From Hyphomicrobium sp. (GTDB taxonomy: Bacteria > Pseudomonadota > Alphaproteobacteria > Rhizobiales > Hyphomicrobiaceae): a stretch of DNA of 64,000 nt. The number at the start of each line of letters is the position of its first letter. Position 1 is the first letter of the stretch. The notes beneath the pieces are model-generated. The model was not told where the DNA came from. It saw only the letters and a list, made by a program, of their open reading frames with translations, and did not search any database. Positions 24,600-33,332 of this stretch are shown here, piece after piece. The translations under genes were made by a program, and so were the position numbers. The DNA is taken from assembly GCF_019744875.1 (NCBI RefSeq), contig NZ_JAIETU010000002.1:930001-994000 (forward strand), read 5' to 3'.

Positions 24600-24713
24600 A
24601 TGGTTCTGCTCTTCAGCATCGTACTTGTCGGCGGCGCCTTTGCGCTCGCCGTGTTCGCATCCGAAACGCCGTCTTCTCTTCCCCAGCGACGGGGCTTGAA
24701 GCGCGCCGCATAA
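24600..24713 (+). CDS. 37-residue putative membrane protein
   Basis: A short ORF starting ATG at 24600 with CCGGAG upstream. The first 20 residues are hydrophobic (VLLFSIVLVGGAFALAVFA) and the last part is basic (LPQRRGLKRAA), which fits a single helix with the basic end inside. It sits between argC and the convergent ctaA gene. No homologue is known to me, and it may be chance. Confidence 0.35.
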   Translation: MVLLFSIVLVGGAFALAVFASETPSSLPQRRGLKRAA

Positions 24714-24738
24714 CGCGCTCTGGCTCAGGGCTTCTTGT

Positions 24739-25797
24739 TCAAGTTTGGCGCGAGGCGATATGCAGGTGGCGCGTCGCAACCACCAGCAGGATCGCGGCGC
24801 AGGCCTGATGCGCAATACCGAGCCCGATCGGCACGGCTTCCAGCAGCGTCCAGATGCCCAGCGCCGCCTGGCCGAGCACGGCCGCGAGCATCAGGGCTGC
24901 GGAGCCGCGACGCTCACCAACCGCCCCGCTCGCGAATGTGCGCCACGCTTCGACGGCGACCGCCAGCACGACCGCATAGGCGACCAGGCGATGGACGAAC
25001 TGAGCCATCACCGGGTTCTCGAAAGGATTGTGATACCAGGGCTCGAGCACGAAGAGATCGTCGGGGATCAGCGCCCCGTTCATCGTCGGCCACGTGTTGT
25101 AGACGAGCCCGCCCTTGAGGCTCGCGACGAAGGCGCCGATCACCACCTGCGTGAGGATGAGCGCCACGACCGCCGCCGGGAGCCGGGCGAGGCGCGCGGT
25201 GCCGGCCTGCTCATGGCGGCCGATTTCGCGCGCGAGCCACACCACCAGGGCGAGGATCATGAAAGCGACCGTCAGATGCAGCGCGAGGCGGTACTGGCTC
25301 ACGTCGACGCGATCAACGAGGCCGGACTGCACCATGTACCAGCCGATGGCGCCTTGGATGCCGCCCAGGCCCAGAACGCCGGCAAGACGCACCGGATAGC
25401 CGGGGCGAAGGGCGCCCATGAACCAGAACACCGCGAACGGGAGCGCGAACGCCAGACCGATGATGCGACCGAGAAAACGATGCCCCCATTCCCACCAGTA
25501 GATGGCCTTGAAGGCCTCGAGCGACATGCCCTTGTTGACGAGGTGGTACTCGGGAATTTCCTTGTACTTGGCGAACGCCTCCTGCCAGTGGGCGTCCGTC
25601 AGCGGGGGGATGGCGCCGAGAATGGGCTTCCATTCGGTGATCGAGAGCCCGGAATCCGTGAGGCGCGTGGCGCCCCCTACGGTAATCATCGCCAGCACCA
25701 GAAGGGCGATGATCCAGAGCCAGACCTGCACGGCCCGGTCCCAGCCCGCCGCGTGAGCGCCTGCCCTGCCAATGCCGTCCGTGCCGATGGCGGTCAT
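24739..25797 (-). CDS. ctaA: Haem A synthase (COX15/CtaA)
   Basis: 352 residues, type 2 haem A synthase with eight transmembrane helices. It converts haem O to haem A in the inner membrane for cytochrome aa3 oxidase. The expected histidines lie in WEWGHRFLGR, LHLTVAF, FVHRLVAYAV and IAHQACAAI; the N-terminal GGATRLTDSGLSITEWKP and the loop GLVYNTWPTMNGALIPDD are family signatures. The ATG at 25797 is preferred to the frame start at 25953. It ends near the stop of argC on the opposite strand. Confidence 0.95.
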   Translation of the reverse strand: MTAIGTDGIGRAGAHAAGWDRAVQVWLWIIALLVLAMITVGGATRLTDSGLSITEWKPILGAIPPLTDAHWQEAFAKYKEIPEYHLVNKGMSLEAFKAIYWWEWGHRFLGRIIGLAFALPFAVFWFMGALRPGYPVRLAGVLGLGGIQGAIGWYMVQSGLVDRVDVSQYRLALHLTVAFMILALVVWLAREIGRHEQAGTARLARLPAAVVALILTQVVIGAFVASLKGGLVYNTWPTMNGALIPDDLFVLEPWYHNPFENPVMAQFVHRLVAYAVVLAVAVEAWRTFASGAVGERRGSAALMLAAVLGQAALGIWTLLEAVPIGLGIAHQACAAILLVVATRHLHIASRQT

Positions 25798-25968
25798 GCG
25801 CCTTATCCTTAGAATAGATGCGGTTTTGCTCGTGGCGCCGCGTGGTTCTTGAGCCCACCCGGTGATAGGCCCTGGAAGCCCGCGGTTCAATGCGATGAAG
25901 CGGCGCTGGACTGAGGGGGGCTTCTCGGATTTAAGGGGCTTTCGATCCCGCAACGCCAGAGCGAACCC

Positions 25969-26175
25969 ATGACCCTCCGGACGCGCAAACTCGTCGGCGC
26001 CATTGTGCTGCTGGTGTTCCTGTCGGTCTATGCGCTGGCGGCCATGATGGCCGCGATCGTGCTGCAGGTCAGCGCCAGCAAAGTCGTCGAGCTGATCTAC
26101 TATCCGGTCGCCGGGCTGCTGTGGGTGCTGCCCGCGATGTGGCTCATCAAATGGATGCAGCGCCCGGACGCGTAA
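25969..26175 (+). CDS. DUF2842 family membrane protein
   Basis: 68 residues with two transmembrane helices (VGAIVLLVFLSVYALAAMM and YYPVAGLLWVLPAMWLIKWM). The spacing and the final LLWVLPAMWLIKWM match DUF2842, a family confined largely to Alphaproteobacteria. It is divergent from ctaA, as is common in this group. Function unknown. Its last 29 bases overlap the end of the convergent deacetylase gene. Confidence 0.88.
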   Translation: MTLRTRKLVGAIVLLVFLSVYALAAMMAAIVLQVSASKVVELIYYPVAGLLWVLPAMWLIKWMQRPDA

Positions 26176-27274
26176 TCGCGAGGCTGGCCGGGGCGTCCGG
26201 GCGGCGCACGCCGAAGAGCCGCTTCACGCCGCGGATGGCGGCGGCGGCCGTATCGAACAGAGCGAACGGCACGCCGGTCATCATGACCTCGACGTAGCGC
26301 GCCTCCTGATACTCCCCGTTGAGCGAGATGCGCGGCAGGCCGTGCCGGTCCGAGCCCGCGCGCACGACGTTCTTGTGCGTGGTGACTGCAGTTTGGAGAC
26401 CGAGCGAACGGGCGATGGCGAAGTCGCGCGGGCCCGCGGTGGTCGCATCGCCATAGGGGAAGCTGAAATGGCGGCAGGGGCGGCCTAGCTCCCGCTCGAT
26501 GCGGGCGACGCTGCCCGTGATCTCGGCGCGGGCCTCGTCCTCGGGAAGGCCTGCAATCGCGAAGTGGCGGCAGGTGTGCGCGCCGATGGTGACGAGCGGG
26601 TCGGCGGCGAACGCGCGAAGCTCGTCCCAATCCATGATCAGGTCGCGGCACAGCGACGAGGGATCGTACCCGGCGGCGGCCGCAAGGCCCGCGATCTTGG
26701 CGCGCATCTCGGTTTCGGGGCGCGTGCGGAGGTGCCAATAGATCTCGTGGAACGCGCGATCTTTGGCCTCGTCGGTCGCGGTTTCGAACTCGCGCTCGCG
26801 CCCGTCGAGGTCGATGTGGAGGCGATCGGCCTTCGCGATCGCGGTTTCCAGCACGTACCACCAGAGATCGCCCTCACCGTCCGCGTAGGCCGCGGGGACG
26901 TAGACTGCGAACGGGGCGTTGTGGCGCTTGAACACGGGATAGGCGTGGTCTCGGTTGTCGCGATAGCCATCGTCGAGGGTGAAGCAGGCGAAGGGGCGCG
27001 TCTCACTCTTGTCGTCGAGACGGCGCGCGGCTTCGTCCAGCGAGACGATGTCGTAGCCGCAGCGCTTGGCCGTCGTGAGGGCGACATCGAGAAACTCGGG
27101 CGTGATCTTGAGGATGCGGTTCGGCTCGAACGGCGCAGGCGGGTTGGGCGACACGCTGTGCATCGTGAAGATGACGCCGCGTCCGCGCGCCACGGGCGCA
27201 AACGCCGCGGCCAGGCCCGTCGCGTGCAGCGCCTTCAGGGCGGATTGCATCAGGAACGTGGATTTGCTGCTCAT
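26147..27274 (-). CDS. Polysaccharide deacetylase (NodB-like)
   Basis: 375 residues. NodB-type motifs: FTLDDGYRDNRD (motif 1, DD), TIGAHTCRHFAI (motif 2, HxxxH metal ligands) and FSFPYGDAT (motif 3). The N-terminus has VIFTMHSVSPNPP, seen in the xanthan/EPS-associated subgroup. It should remove acetyl groups from amino sugars in a polymer. No clear signal peptide. It sits 25 bases downstream of the Wzz-like gene on the same strand, so it belongs to EPS locus B. Start at the ATG at 27274. Confidence 0.9.
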   Translation of the reverse strand: MSSKSTFLMQSALKALHATGLAAAFAPVARGRGVIFTMHSVSPNPPAPFEPNRILKITPEFLDVALTTAKRCGYDIVSLDEAARRLDDKSETRPFACFTLDDGYRDNRDHAYPVFKRHNAPFAVYVPAAYADGEGDLWWYVLETAIAKADRLHIDLDGREREFETATDEAKDRAFHEIYWHLRTRPETEMRAKIAGLAAAAGYDPSSLCRDLIMDWDELRAFAADPLVTIGAHTCRHFAIAGLPEDEARAEITGSVARIERELGRPCRHFSFPYGDATTAGPRDFAIARSLGLQTAVTTHKNVVRAGSDRHGLPRISLNGEYQEARYVEVMMTGVPFALFDTAAAAIRGVKRLFGVRRPDAPASLAITRPGAASI

Positions 27275-27299
27275 GGATGCTCGCTCGCTGTTTGCGAAC

Positions 27300-29672
27300 T
27301 CAGCCGGCGCGCGCGAACTTCTGGCGCGTGCGATCGGCCTCGGGCTTCTTCTCGAATGCGAAGAGCGCAATGCCGTCGACATCGTAGCCCAGGAACGTGC
27401 CCGGCTCGCCGACGGCCTTCGCCTTCCGCGCCTTGTCATCGACCAGCACGACGCCGCAATCGAAGCGGCCCTGCATGGCCTCGAAGAGATCCTTCGCCGG
27501 CTCGACGTTGCTGACGACGACAATGTGGTCGTAGACGTCGTCCAGGGCATCGAGCAGGAAGTTGACGCTGTCGCTGTCGAGCCCGTGGGCCGGCACATCG
27601 AGGCGCTGGCCCGACGGAATGAGGTGCACGTCGCTGTCCCTTAGCGAGAGCACGACATCCTCGAAGCGGGCCTTGCCGTCGAGCAGTTCGCTGAAGCCCG
27701 GCCACGAGGCCTGCCCGAGCGGCTCGGCGACGCCCGATCCGGCTGGGCTCCAATCGACCATGATCACGGTGAGGCCCTTTTCGGCCAGGCTGCGGCAGAA
27801 CTCCGAGCTTTCCGTCGCGAGCGAGAACATGTCGGACGCGCCGACGAAGAGCGTACGGACACCGGCCAGATTGCCTTTGCGCTGTCCTTCGACGCTTGTC
27901 GCCAAGGCGCCGGCGGTCGAGATCGTCACCGGAGCGGGCGCCAGCGAGGACGGCGGGGCGACGGGCTCGTCCTCCGGCGTGGATGCGGACACGTGTGAAA
28001 ACGCCGGTGCAGCTTCGTGCGCGGGGATCGGGGAAGGCGTCGGCACGGACTTCGGCGTCGGCATCGGGGCGGACGTCGTCGTGGGCATGGCCGGAGCCGC
28101 CATTGCGGGAGCCGCGGCAACAGATGCCGCCGGCAACGGCTCAGGGCGATGGACCTGCGGGGGCGCGCGGCGCGACTGGGTCGGCATCGGCGCGGACATT
28201 GGCTCCGGCAGCATCGGCGAGACGATCTCGCGCCTGTTGCGGGGCCCCTTCTGCTGCAGGCGGGAGACCGGGCTTTCGCTCAGCAGCGCCTTCGTCACAA
28301 CCAGCGCGAGGCCAATCAGGAACGAAGCGATCGCCACCAGCAGCGTGGTTGCGGTGCGCTTCGGGAAGAACGGCACGGCCGACGGGCGCGCGCTCGAGAC
28401 GATCTGCGCTTCGACGGGGATCGTGCGGCTGTCGTCGGCGCGGACGCGGTTGGCTTCATACTGCGCGCGAAGGCGATCGAGTTCAGCGCGCTTCGATTTG
28501 GCGTCGGCCTCAAGGCTGCGGAGCTTGGCTTCCTCGGGTCCTGCCGTGACGATGCTGTGTTTGATCTCGGTCACGCTCTTCTGCACGGCCTCCTCGCGGA
28601 GCGCTGCGACCTTGGCTTCCTTGCCGATGCCATCGACGATCTTGGCGACTTCGCCCGCGATCTGCGACTTGAGCCCGGCGAGGTCGGCCTTGAGCTGGCG
28701 CATGCGCGGATGGCCGGACAGCAGCGTCGCGGACAATTCCGAGATCTGCCGTTCGACGCGCACGCGGCTCTGCACGAGGTTTTGGATGAGCGGCGACTTC
28801 TGCACGTCGGCCAGCGTCTCTGCGCTGCCGAGGTCCTGCATCTCGCGCGCCTGCTTGGCGCGGGCCTCGGCCTCGCTGCGGGCCGCCTTCACCTTCGACA
28901 GCTCGGTGTTGAGATCGGCAAGCTGCTGCTCGTTGAGGCCGGTGGCCTGCTGGCCGCCCTTGAAGATGTTGGCTTCGCCGCGGAACTTTTCGACTTCCGA
29001 CTCGGCGAGGGCTGCTTCCTGGGCAAGCTGCTCGATTTTCGGGGCAAGCGCCTTCTGGACGTCGTCCGTCTCGGTCAGGCTCTGTTGCGCAAGCTTGCTG
29101 CGATAGGTTTCGGCCACGCGGTTGGCGACGGCGGCGGCGAGCTCAGGGTCGATCGACGTGAAGCGGATGCCGATGAACCGGCTCTCCTTCGGCGAATAAA
29201 CTTCGAGGCGATCGAGGAACGCGCGCAGGGCGCGGTCCTGGTCGGTCTCGTTGGCGTGCGGGGCGCCGATGCCGGCCATGCGCAGGATGCGCGACAGGGC
29301 GTCGGTGGTGCCGCGGGCGCTGTTGAACTCCGGCAGATCGGCGAGCTTCATTTCACTCACGATCGTCTCGGCGAGGTCGTTCGACATCAGCGCGCGAACG
29401 TGGGTGTTCACGGCTTCCTTGTCCATGCGGACGCTGACGCTGTCCGACGAGCCGTTGCGCGAGGGGTCGGAGAACGGGTTGTTTGTGCTTTTTGATTCGA
29501 TGGCGAGCTGCGTCTCGGACACATAGAGAGGCGCGATCATCTTGAGGACGCCGAAGGTCGCCCCCGCGAGCACCGCGGACACGACAACAAGCCGGCGGAA
29601 ACTGCCGGTTACGGCCTTCCAGACGGACTTCAGGTCGATGTCGTCAGAACGCTGAATGGGTCTCGGGGGCAT
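27300..29672 (-). CDS. Wzz-like EPS copolymerase, kinase domain degraded
   Basis: About 790 residues from the ATG at 29672 (29687 also possible). A Wzz domain with transmembrane helix 1 (LVVVSAVLAGATFGVL) is followed by a periplasmic coiled coil (about 190-410), the proline-containing ARPSAVPFFPKR and transmembrane helix 2. A Pro/Ala-rich linker of about 120 residues then leads to a C-terminal P-loop-fold remnant (about 610-785) in which FVGASDMFSLATESSEFC replaces Walker A and IMVDWSPAGSG replaces Walker A'; no nucleotide-binding signature remains. It should regulate EPS chain length, without tyrosine kinase activity. It is divergent from the OPX lipoprotein gene. Confidence 0.87.
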   Translation of the reverse strand: MPPRPIQRSDDIDLKSVWKAVTGSFRRLVVVSAVLAGATFGVLKMIAPLYVSETQLAIESKSTNNPFSDPSRNGSSDSVSVRMDKEAVNTHVRALMSNDLAETIVSEMKLADLPEFNSARGTTDALSRILRMAGIGAPHANETDQDRALRAFLDRLEVYSPKESRFIGIRFTSIDPELAAAVANRVAETYRSKLAQQSLTETDDVQKALAPKIEQLAQEAALAESEVEKFRGEANIFKGGQQATGLNEQQLADLNTELSKVKAARSEAEARAKQAREMQDLGSAETLADVQKSPLIQNLVQSRVRVERQISELSATLLSGHPRMRQLKADLAGLKSQIAGEVAKIVDGIGKEAKVAALREEAVQKSVTEIKHSIVTAGPEEAKLRSLEADAKSKRAELDRLRAQYEANRVRADDSRTIPVEAQIVSSARPSAVPFFPKRTATTLLVAIASFLIGLALVVTKALLSESPVSRLQQKGPRNRREIVSPMLPEPMSAPMPTQSRRAPPQVHRPEPLPAASVAAAPAMAAPAMPTTTSAPMPTPKSVPTPSPIPAHEAAPAFSHVSASTPEDEPVAPPSSLAPAPVTISTAGALATSVEGQRKGNLAGVRTLFVGASDMFSLATESSEFCRSLAEKGLTVIMVDWSPAGSGVAEPLGQASWPGFSELLDGKARFEDVVLSLRDSDVHLIPSGQRLDVPAHGLDSDSVNFLLDALDDVYDHIVVVSNVEPAKDLFEAMQGRFDCGVVLVDDKARKAKAVGEPGTFLGYDVDGIALFAFEKKPEADRTRQKFARAG

Positions 29673-29824
29673 GTCTCTGATCCGCAAACCTTCTCTCGGA
29701 TTGAAAGAGATAGGCGGGAGCGCGTTAGAATTTCCTTAAGTTTCCCAAAAAGGACCGCCGCCTCAGATTTTATTAACCCTCGTGGCCTATCACTCGGAAA
29801 GTAGGTTTCCGTAAACGGATAGTC

Positions 29825-30526
29825 ATGCGCGCCGGTCTCAGAGCTTCGGTTCGTTTTGTATTGCCCGCAGCAGCGCTGCTGCTGGCGGGGTGCGCGCACG
29901 ATCCCGAAACGGTCGTGTCGGCGGCGCTCACCAACATCGGCGGCCACGCCGGGCAGGTGCACGTCTTCGAGGGCGGCAGCGAGCAGACGGCCGAGCAGGT
30001 CACCTGGGGCGCGCCGACCGTGCAGCCCGCAGGCTTCCAGGGCACCCAGATGGTGGCCGATGCCGAAGGGCCCTATCTTCTCGACACGGGCGATCGACTG
30101 CGCGTGTTCGTCTACGGGCAGCCCAATCTGTCGCGCGCCTACACCGTGGATCATGACGGGCGCATCACCGTGCCGCTGATCGGCAACGTGGAGGCGCGCG
30201 GGCGCACGACGCGCGACCTTGCAGGCACGATCCGGTCCCGGCTCGGAGCCGAGTACGTGCGCGATCCGCAGGTGACGGTCGATATTCTCCAGAACCGCCC
30301 GTTCTTCATCTACGGCGAGGTCAAAACCGCCGGGCAATATCCCTTCGTTTCCGGGATGACGGTCGAAACGGCGATCGCGATCGCGGGCGGCTATTCGGAG
30401 CGCGCCAGCACGCGGAGCTATCGCATCACGCGGCGGATCAACGGTTTCGTCGACCAGATGGAAGCTCCAGGCGACTATCCGCTGCTTCCGGGCGATACCG
30501 TCTACGTCAACGAGCGCTTCTTCTGA
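29825..30526 (+). CDS. Outer-membrane polysaccharide export lipoprotein (OPX)
   Basis: 233 residues. A lipoprotein signal peptide ends in LLLAGC (C23). The mature protein has the poly_export domain: YLLDTGDRLRVFVYGQPNLSR, DHDGRITVPLIGNVEARGRT, and a SLBB-like part (FFIYGEVKTAGQYPFVSGM, TVETAIAIAGGYSERAST). The size is the small class without a long C-terminal helix, so a partner outer-membrane protein may complete the channel. It starts an operon with the glycosyltransferase gene 10 bases later. Confidence 0.93.
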   Translation: MRAGLRASVRFVLPAAALLLAGCAHDPETVVSAALTNIGGHAGQVHVFEGGSEQTAEQVTWGAPTVQPAGFQGTQMVADAEGPYLLDTGDRLRVFVYGQPNLSRAYTVDHDGRITVPLIGNVEARGRTTRDLAGTIRSRLGAEYVRDPQVTVDILQNRPFFIYGEVKTAGQYPFVSGMTVETAIAIAGGYSERASTRSYRITRRINGFVDQMEAPGDYPLLPGDTVYVNERFF

Positions 30527-30536
30527 GGCCATCACC

Positions 30537-31685
30537 GTGACAGACCCGCATGCGGACGAGACGCTCCTTCGCATTCTCCACATCATGCGCGCGCCCGTCG
30601 GCGGCCTGTTCCGGCATGTCTACGATCTTGCGCTGGCGCAGGCCGAGCGCGGCCATTTCGTCGGCATCATCGCGGACCGGACGGCGGCCGATAGCCTGAC
30701 GCAGGCGCGCCTCGCCAGCATCGCGCCCAAGCTCAAGCTCGGCCTATCGCTCATTCCGATGAGCCGGCAGCCCGGCCTCGGCGACATCTCCGCGATCCGG
30801 TCGATCACGAAAATCGCGCGCGCGCTCGATCTCGACGTGCTGCATGGCCATGGCGCGAAGGGCGGCGCCTACGCGCGGTTTGCGCGCATGCGGCTGTCGC
30901 TGGCGGGCGAACGCGCGCGCGTGTTCTACACGCCGCACGGCGGCACGCTGCACTACAAGCCCGGAACGGCCGCGGGCACGGTCTTTTTCGTGCTCGAGCG
31001 CCTGATGGGCCGCATGACCGATGGCCTCATTTTCGAATCCGACTACGCACGCCGCGCGTACGGCCGCCTGATCGGCGTGACGGGCGCGCCGCGGCGGGTC
31101 ATTCCGAACGGCCTTGGGCCGGACGATTTCGAGCAGACGGCGCCGAACCCGGACGCCGCCAACTTCCTTTTCATCGGCGAACTGCGCGCGCTCAAGGGCG
31201 TCGACATCCTGCTCCAGGCGCTGGCGCGCCTGATCGCGACGCATCCTGTCCGCGCCGTGATCGTGGGCGCGGGTCCGGACGGCGACGCGTTCAAGCAGCA
31301 GTGCCGTGCACTCGGGCTCGATGCGCATGTGACGTTCCCCGGCGCCATGCCCGCGCGCGCGGCGTTTCCGCTTGGCCATTGCCTGGTCGTGCCGTCGCGG
31401 GCGGAGAGCTTTCCCTACGTGGTGCTGGAAGCGGGCGCGGCCGGCAAACCCCTGATCGCGACCGACGTGGGCGGCATTCCGGAAATCGTCGCGGGCACCC
31501 GCACGCGCCTCGTCGTGCCGGGCTCCGTCGACAGCCTGCTGCGCGCCATGACGGAAGTCCTCATGCAGCCGGGCGCCGCGCTCAAGCGGGCCCAGGAGCT
31601 GCGCGAGAACGTCGCCGAAAAGTTCACCGTGGCGGCGATGGCCGACGCCGTGCTCGCCTTCTACCGCGCGCCCGTCCCGGCCTGA
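30537..31685 (+). CDS. Glycosyltransferase family 4
   Basis: 382 residues starting at GTG 30537. GT-B fold: the N-terminal domain opens RILHIMRAPVGGLFRHV and has LHGHGAKGGAYARFA and FYTPHGG; the C-terminal domain has FLFIGELRALKGVDIL and the EX7E catalytic pair in ESFPYVVLEAGAAGKPL. It should add a sugar from a nucleotide donor to lipid-linked EPS oligosaccharide at the cytoplasmic face. It lies between the OPX lipoprotein and the phosphoglycosyltransferase. The donor is not predictable. Confidence 0.92.
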   Translation: MTDPHADETLLRILHIMRAPVGGLFRHVYDLALAQAERGHFVGIIADRTAADSLTQARLASIAPKLKLGLSLIPMSRQPGLGDISAIRSITKIARALDLDVLHGHGAKGGAYARFARMRLSLAGERARVFYTPHGGTLHYKPGTAAGTVFFVLERLMGRMTDGLIFESDYARRAYGRLIGVTGAPRRVIPNGLGPDDFEQTAPNPDAANFLFIGELRALKGVDILLQALARLIATHPVRAVIVGAGPDGDAFKQQCRALGLDAHVTFPGAMPARAAFPLGHCLVVPSRAESFPYVVLEAGAAGKPLIATDVGGIPEIVAGTRTRLVVPGSVDSLLRAMTEVLMQPGAALKRAQELRENVAEKFTVAAMADAVLAFYRAPVPA

Positions 31686-31846
31686 GACATCCCCGCTCCG
31701 GGCCGCCGAAGCGTCCCCCGTTTCACCTGCCCGTAAAATCAGCGGTTGCAGAACCACCTGCGACACACGCGCCGTGGCACGCTGCCTGCACACATGTCTC
31801 GAGACCGAGCATTTGCCCGGCCATCGTTACATTGTGAGCCAATTCC

Positions 31847-33331
31847 ATGGTTTCGCCTGCCCTGCCCTCTCCCTACGCCGCTCTGAACCTGGACGGCGGG
31901 CCGCTCTCCGCCCAACGGCTGTCGCATCTTTCGCCGGTCGTCCTGGCTGGCCTCGTGCGGCTCGCCGATTTCGCGACGGCCGTCGTGACCGGCTTCGCGC
32001 TGGCCATGCTCTACATCGGCGATGCCGAAGTTGCGCTCGATCCGCTGCACATTCTGGTCATCCTGCTCTCCTCGCTGACGGCCGTTCTCGTCATCGACCT
32101 GCTCGGGCTCTATCGCTCGCGGCCGCTGGCGGCGTTCCATCGCAACCTGCCGCGACTGATGCTGGGCTGGGCGTCGGCCTTTGCGACCGCTGGCGTGCTG
32201 ATCTTCTTCCTCAAGGCGGGCGCGGAATTCTCGCGTGTCTGGCTTGCGCTGTGGTTCGTCGTCGGCGGGCTCGCGCTCACCGCCGAGCGGGCCGGCGTAA
32301 GCCTCGTCATGCGCCAGTTCACGAACAGCGGCCGGCTATTGCGGCGCGCGGTTATCTATGGCGCGGGCGTCCTGACGGACGGGCTGATCCGCTCGATTGA
32401 AATGGATCACGGCGCGGGCATCCGCATCGTCGGCGTGTTCGACGATCGGACGGACGAGCGGCTGCGCCGCGACGGCGCCACGCGCACGCGTCTCGGCACG
32501 CTCGACGATCTGCTCGATGTGGCGCGCGCGATGCGGGTCGATCTCGTCATCGTCGCTCTGCCGGTTGCAGGCGAGCAGCGCCTCAACGAAGTGACGGACC
32601 GGCTCTCGGTGCTGCCGGCGGACATTCGCCTGCCCGCGCAAGCGACGCAGATCCGCCTGTCCCCGCGCCTCTATTCGCACGTTGGCCCCGTGGCCATGAT
32701 CGATCTCTACGACCGGCCGATCGCCGACTGGGACGTGGTGTTCAAGTGGCTGTTCGACAAAGGCATCGGCCTTCTGAGCCTGATCCTGCTGTCGCCCATC
32801 CTGCTCGCGGTGGCGCTGGCGGTGCGGCTTGAATCGCGCGGGCCCGTGCTGTTCCGCCAGAAGCGCTACGGCTTCAACAACGAGATGATCGAGGTTCTGA
32901 AGTTTCGTTCGATGTACGTCGACATGTGCGATGCGACCGCCACCAAGCTTGTGACGAAGGGCGATCCGCGCGTGACCCGCGTCGGCCGCTTCATCCGCAA
33001 GACAAGCCTCGACGAGCTGCCGCAGCTCTTCAACGTGCTCAAGGGCGACCTTTCGCTCGTGGGGCCGCGGCCGCATGCGGTTTCGGCGAAAGCCGCAGAC
33101 CGGCTCTACGACGAGGTCGTGGCGCGCTACTTCGCACGTCACAAGGTCAAACCCGGCATCACGGGCTGGGCGCAGATCTGCGGCTGGCGCGGCGAGACCG
33201 ATACGCGCGAGAAGATCGAGAAGCGCGTCGAGCACGATCTCTACTACATCGAGAACTGGTCGGTGTTCTTCGATCTCCACATTCTCGCGATGACGCCGGT
33301 TGCGCTGCTGCGGTCGGAGAACGCGTACTAG
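31847..33331 (+). CDS. Undecaprenyl-phosphate sugar phosphotransferase (WcaJ-like)
   Basis: 494 residues with four N-terminal transmembrane helices, a CoA-binding-3 domain ([19 protein letters not shown] near 165), and a C-terminal bacterial sugar transferase domain: [60 protein letters not shown] and [15 protein letters not shown]. The WRGET ending marks glucose-1-phosphate transferases of the WcaJ class. It starts EPS repeat assembly. It is a paralogue of the gene at 11426, so the genome may make two polymers or hold a backup initiator. Confidence 0.93.
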   Translation: MVSPALPSPYAALNLDGGPLSAQRLSHLSPVVLAGLVRLADFATAVVTGFALAMLYIGDAEVALDPLHILVILLSSLTAVLVIDLLGLYRSRPLAAFHRNLPRLMLGWASAFATAGVLIFFLKAGAEFSRVWLALWFVVGGLALTAERAGVSLVMRQFTNSGRLLRRAVIYGAGVLTDGLIRSIEMDHGAGIRIVGVFDDRTDERLRRDGATRTRLGTLDDLLDVARAMRVDLVIVALPVAGEQRLNEVTDRLSVLPADIRLPAQATQIRLSPRLYSHVGPVAMIDLYDRPIADWDVVFKWLFDKGIGLLSLILLSPILLAVALAVRLESRGPVLFRQKRYGFNNEMIEVLKFRSMYVDMCDATATKLVTKGDPRVTRVGRFIRKTSLDELPQLFNVLKGDLSLVGPRPHAVSAKAADRLYDEVVARYFARHKVKPGITGWAQICGWRGETDTREKIEKRVEHDLYYIENWSVFFDLHILAMTPVALLRSENAY

Positions 33332-33332
33332 G

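Noticed and set aside
25809-25817. TTAGAATAG just before ctaA, half of an Irr-type box
   Set aside because: Only one arm matches; it overlaps the ribosome-site region of ctaA, so it is probably chance.
29725-29740. TTAGAATTTCCTTAAG in the EPS locus B divergent promoter region
   Set aside because: The second arm does not match TTCTAA, so it is not a convincing iron box.
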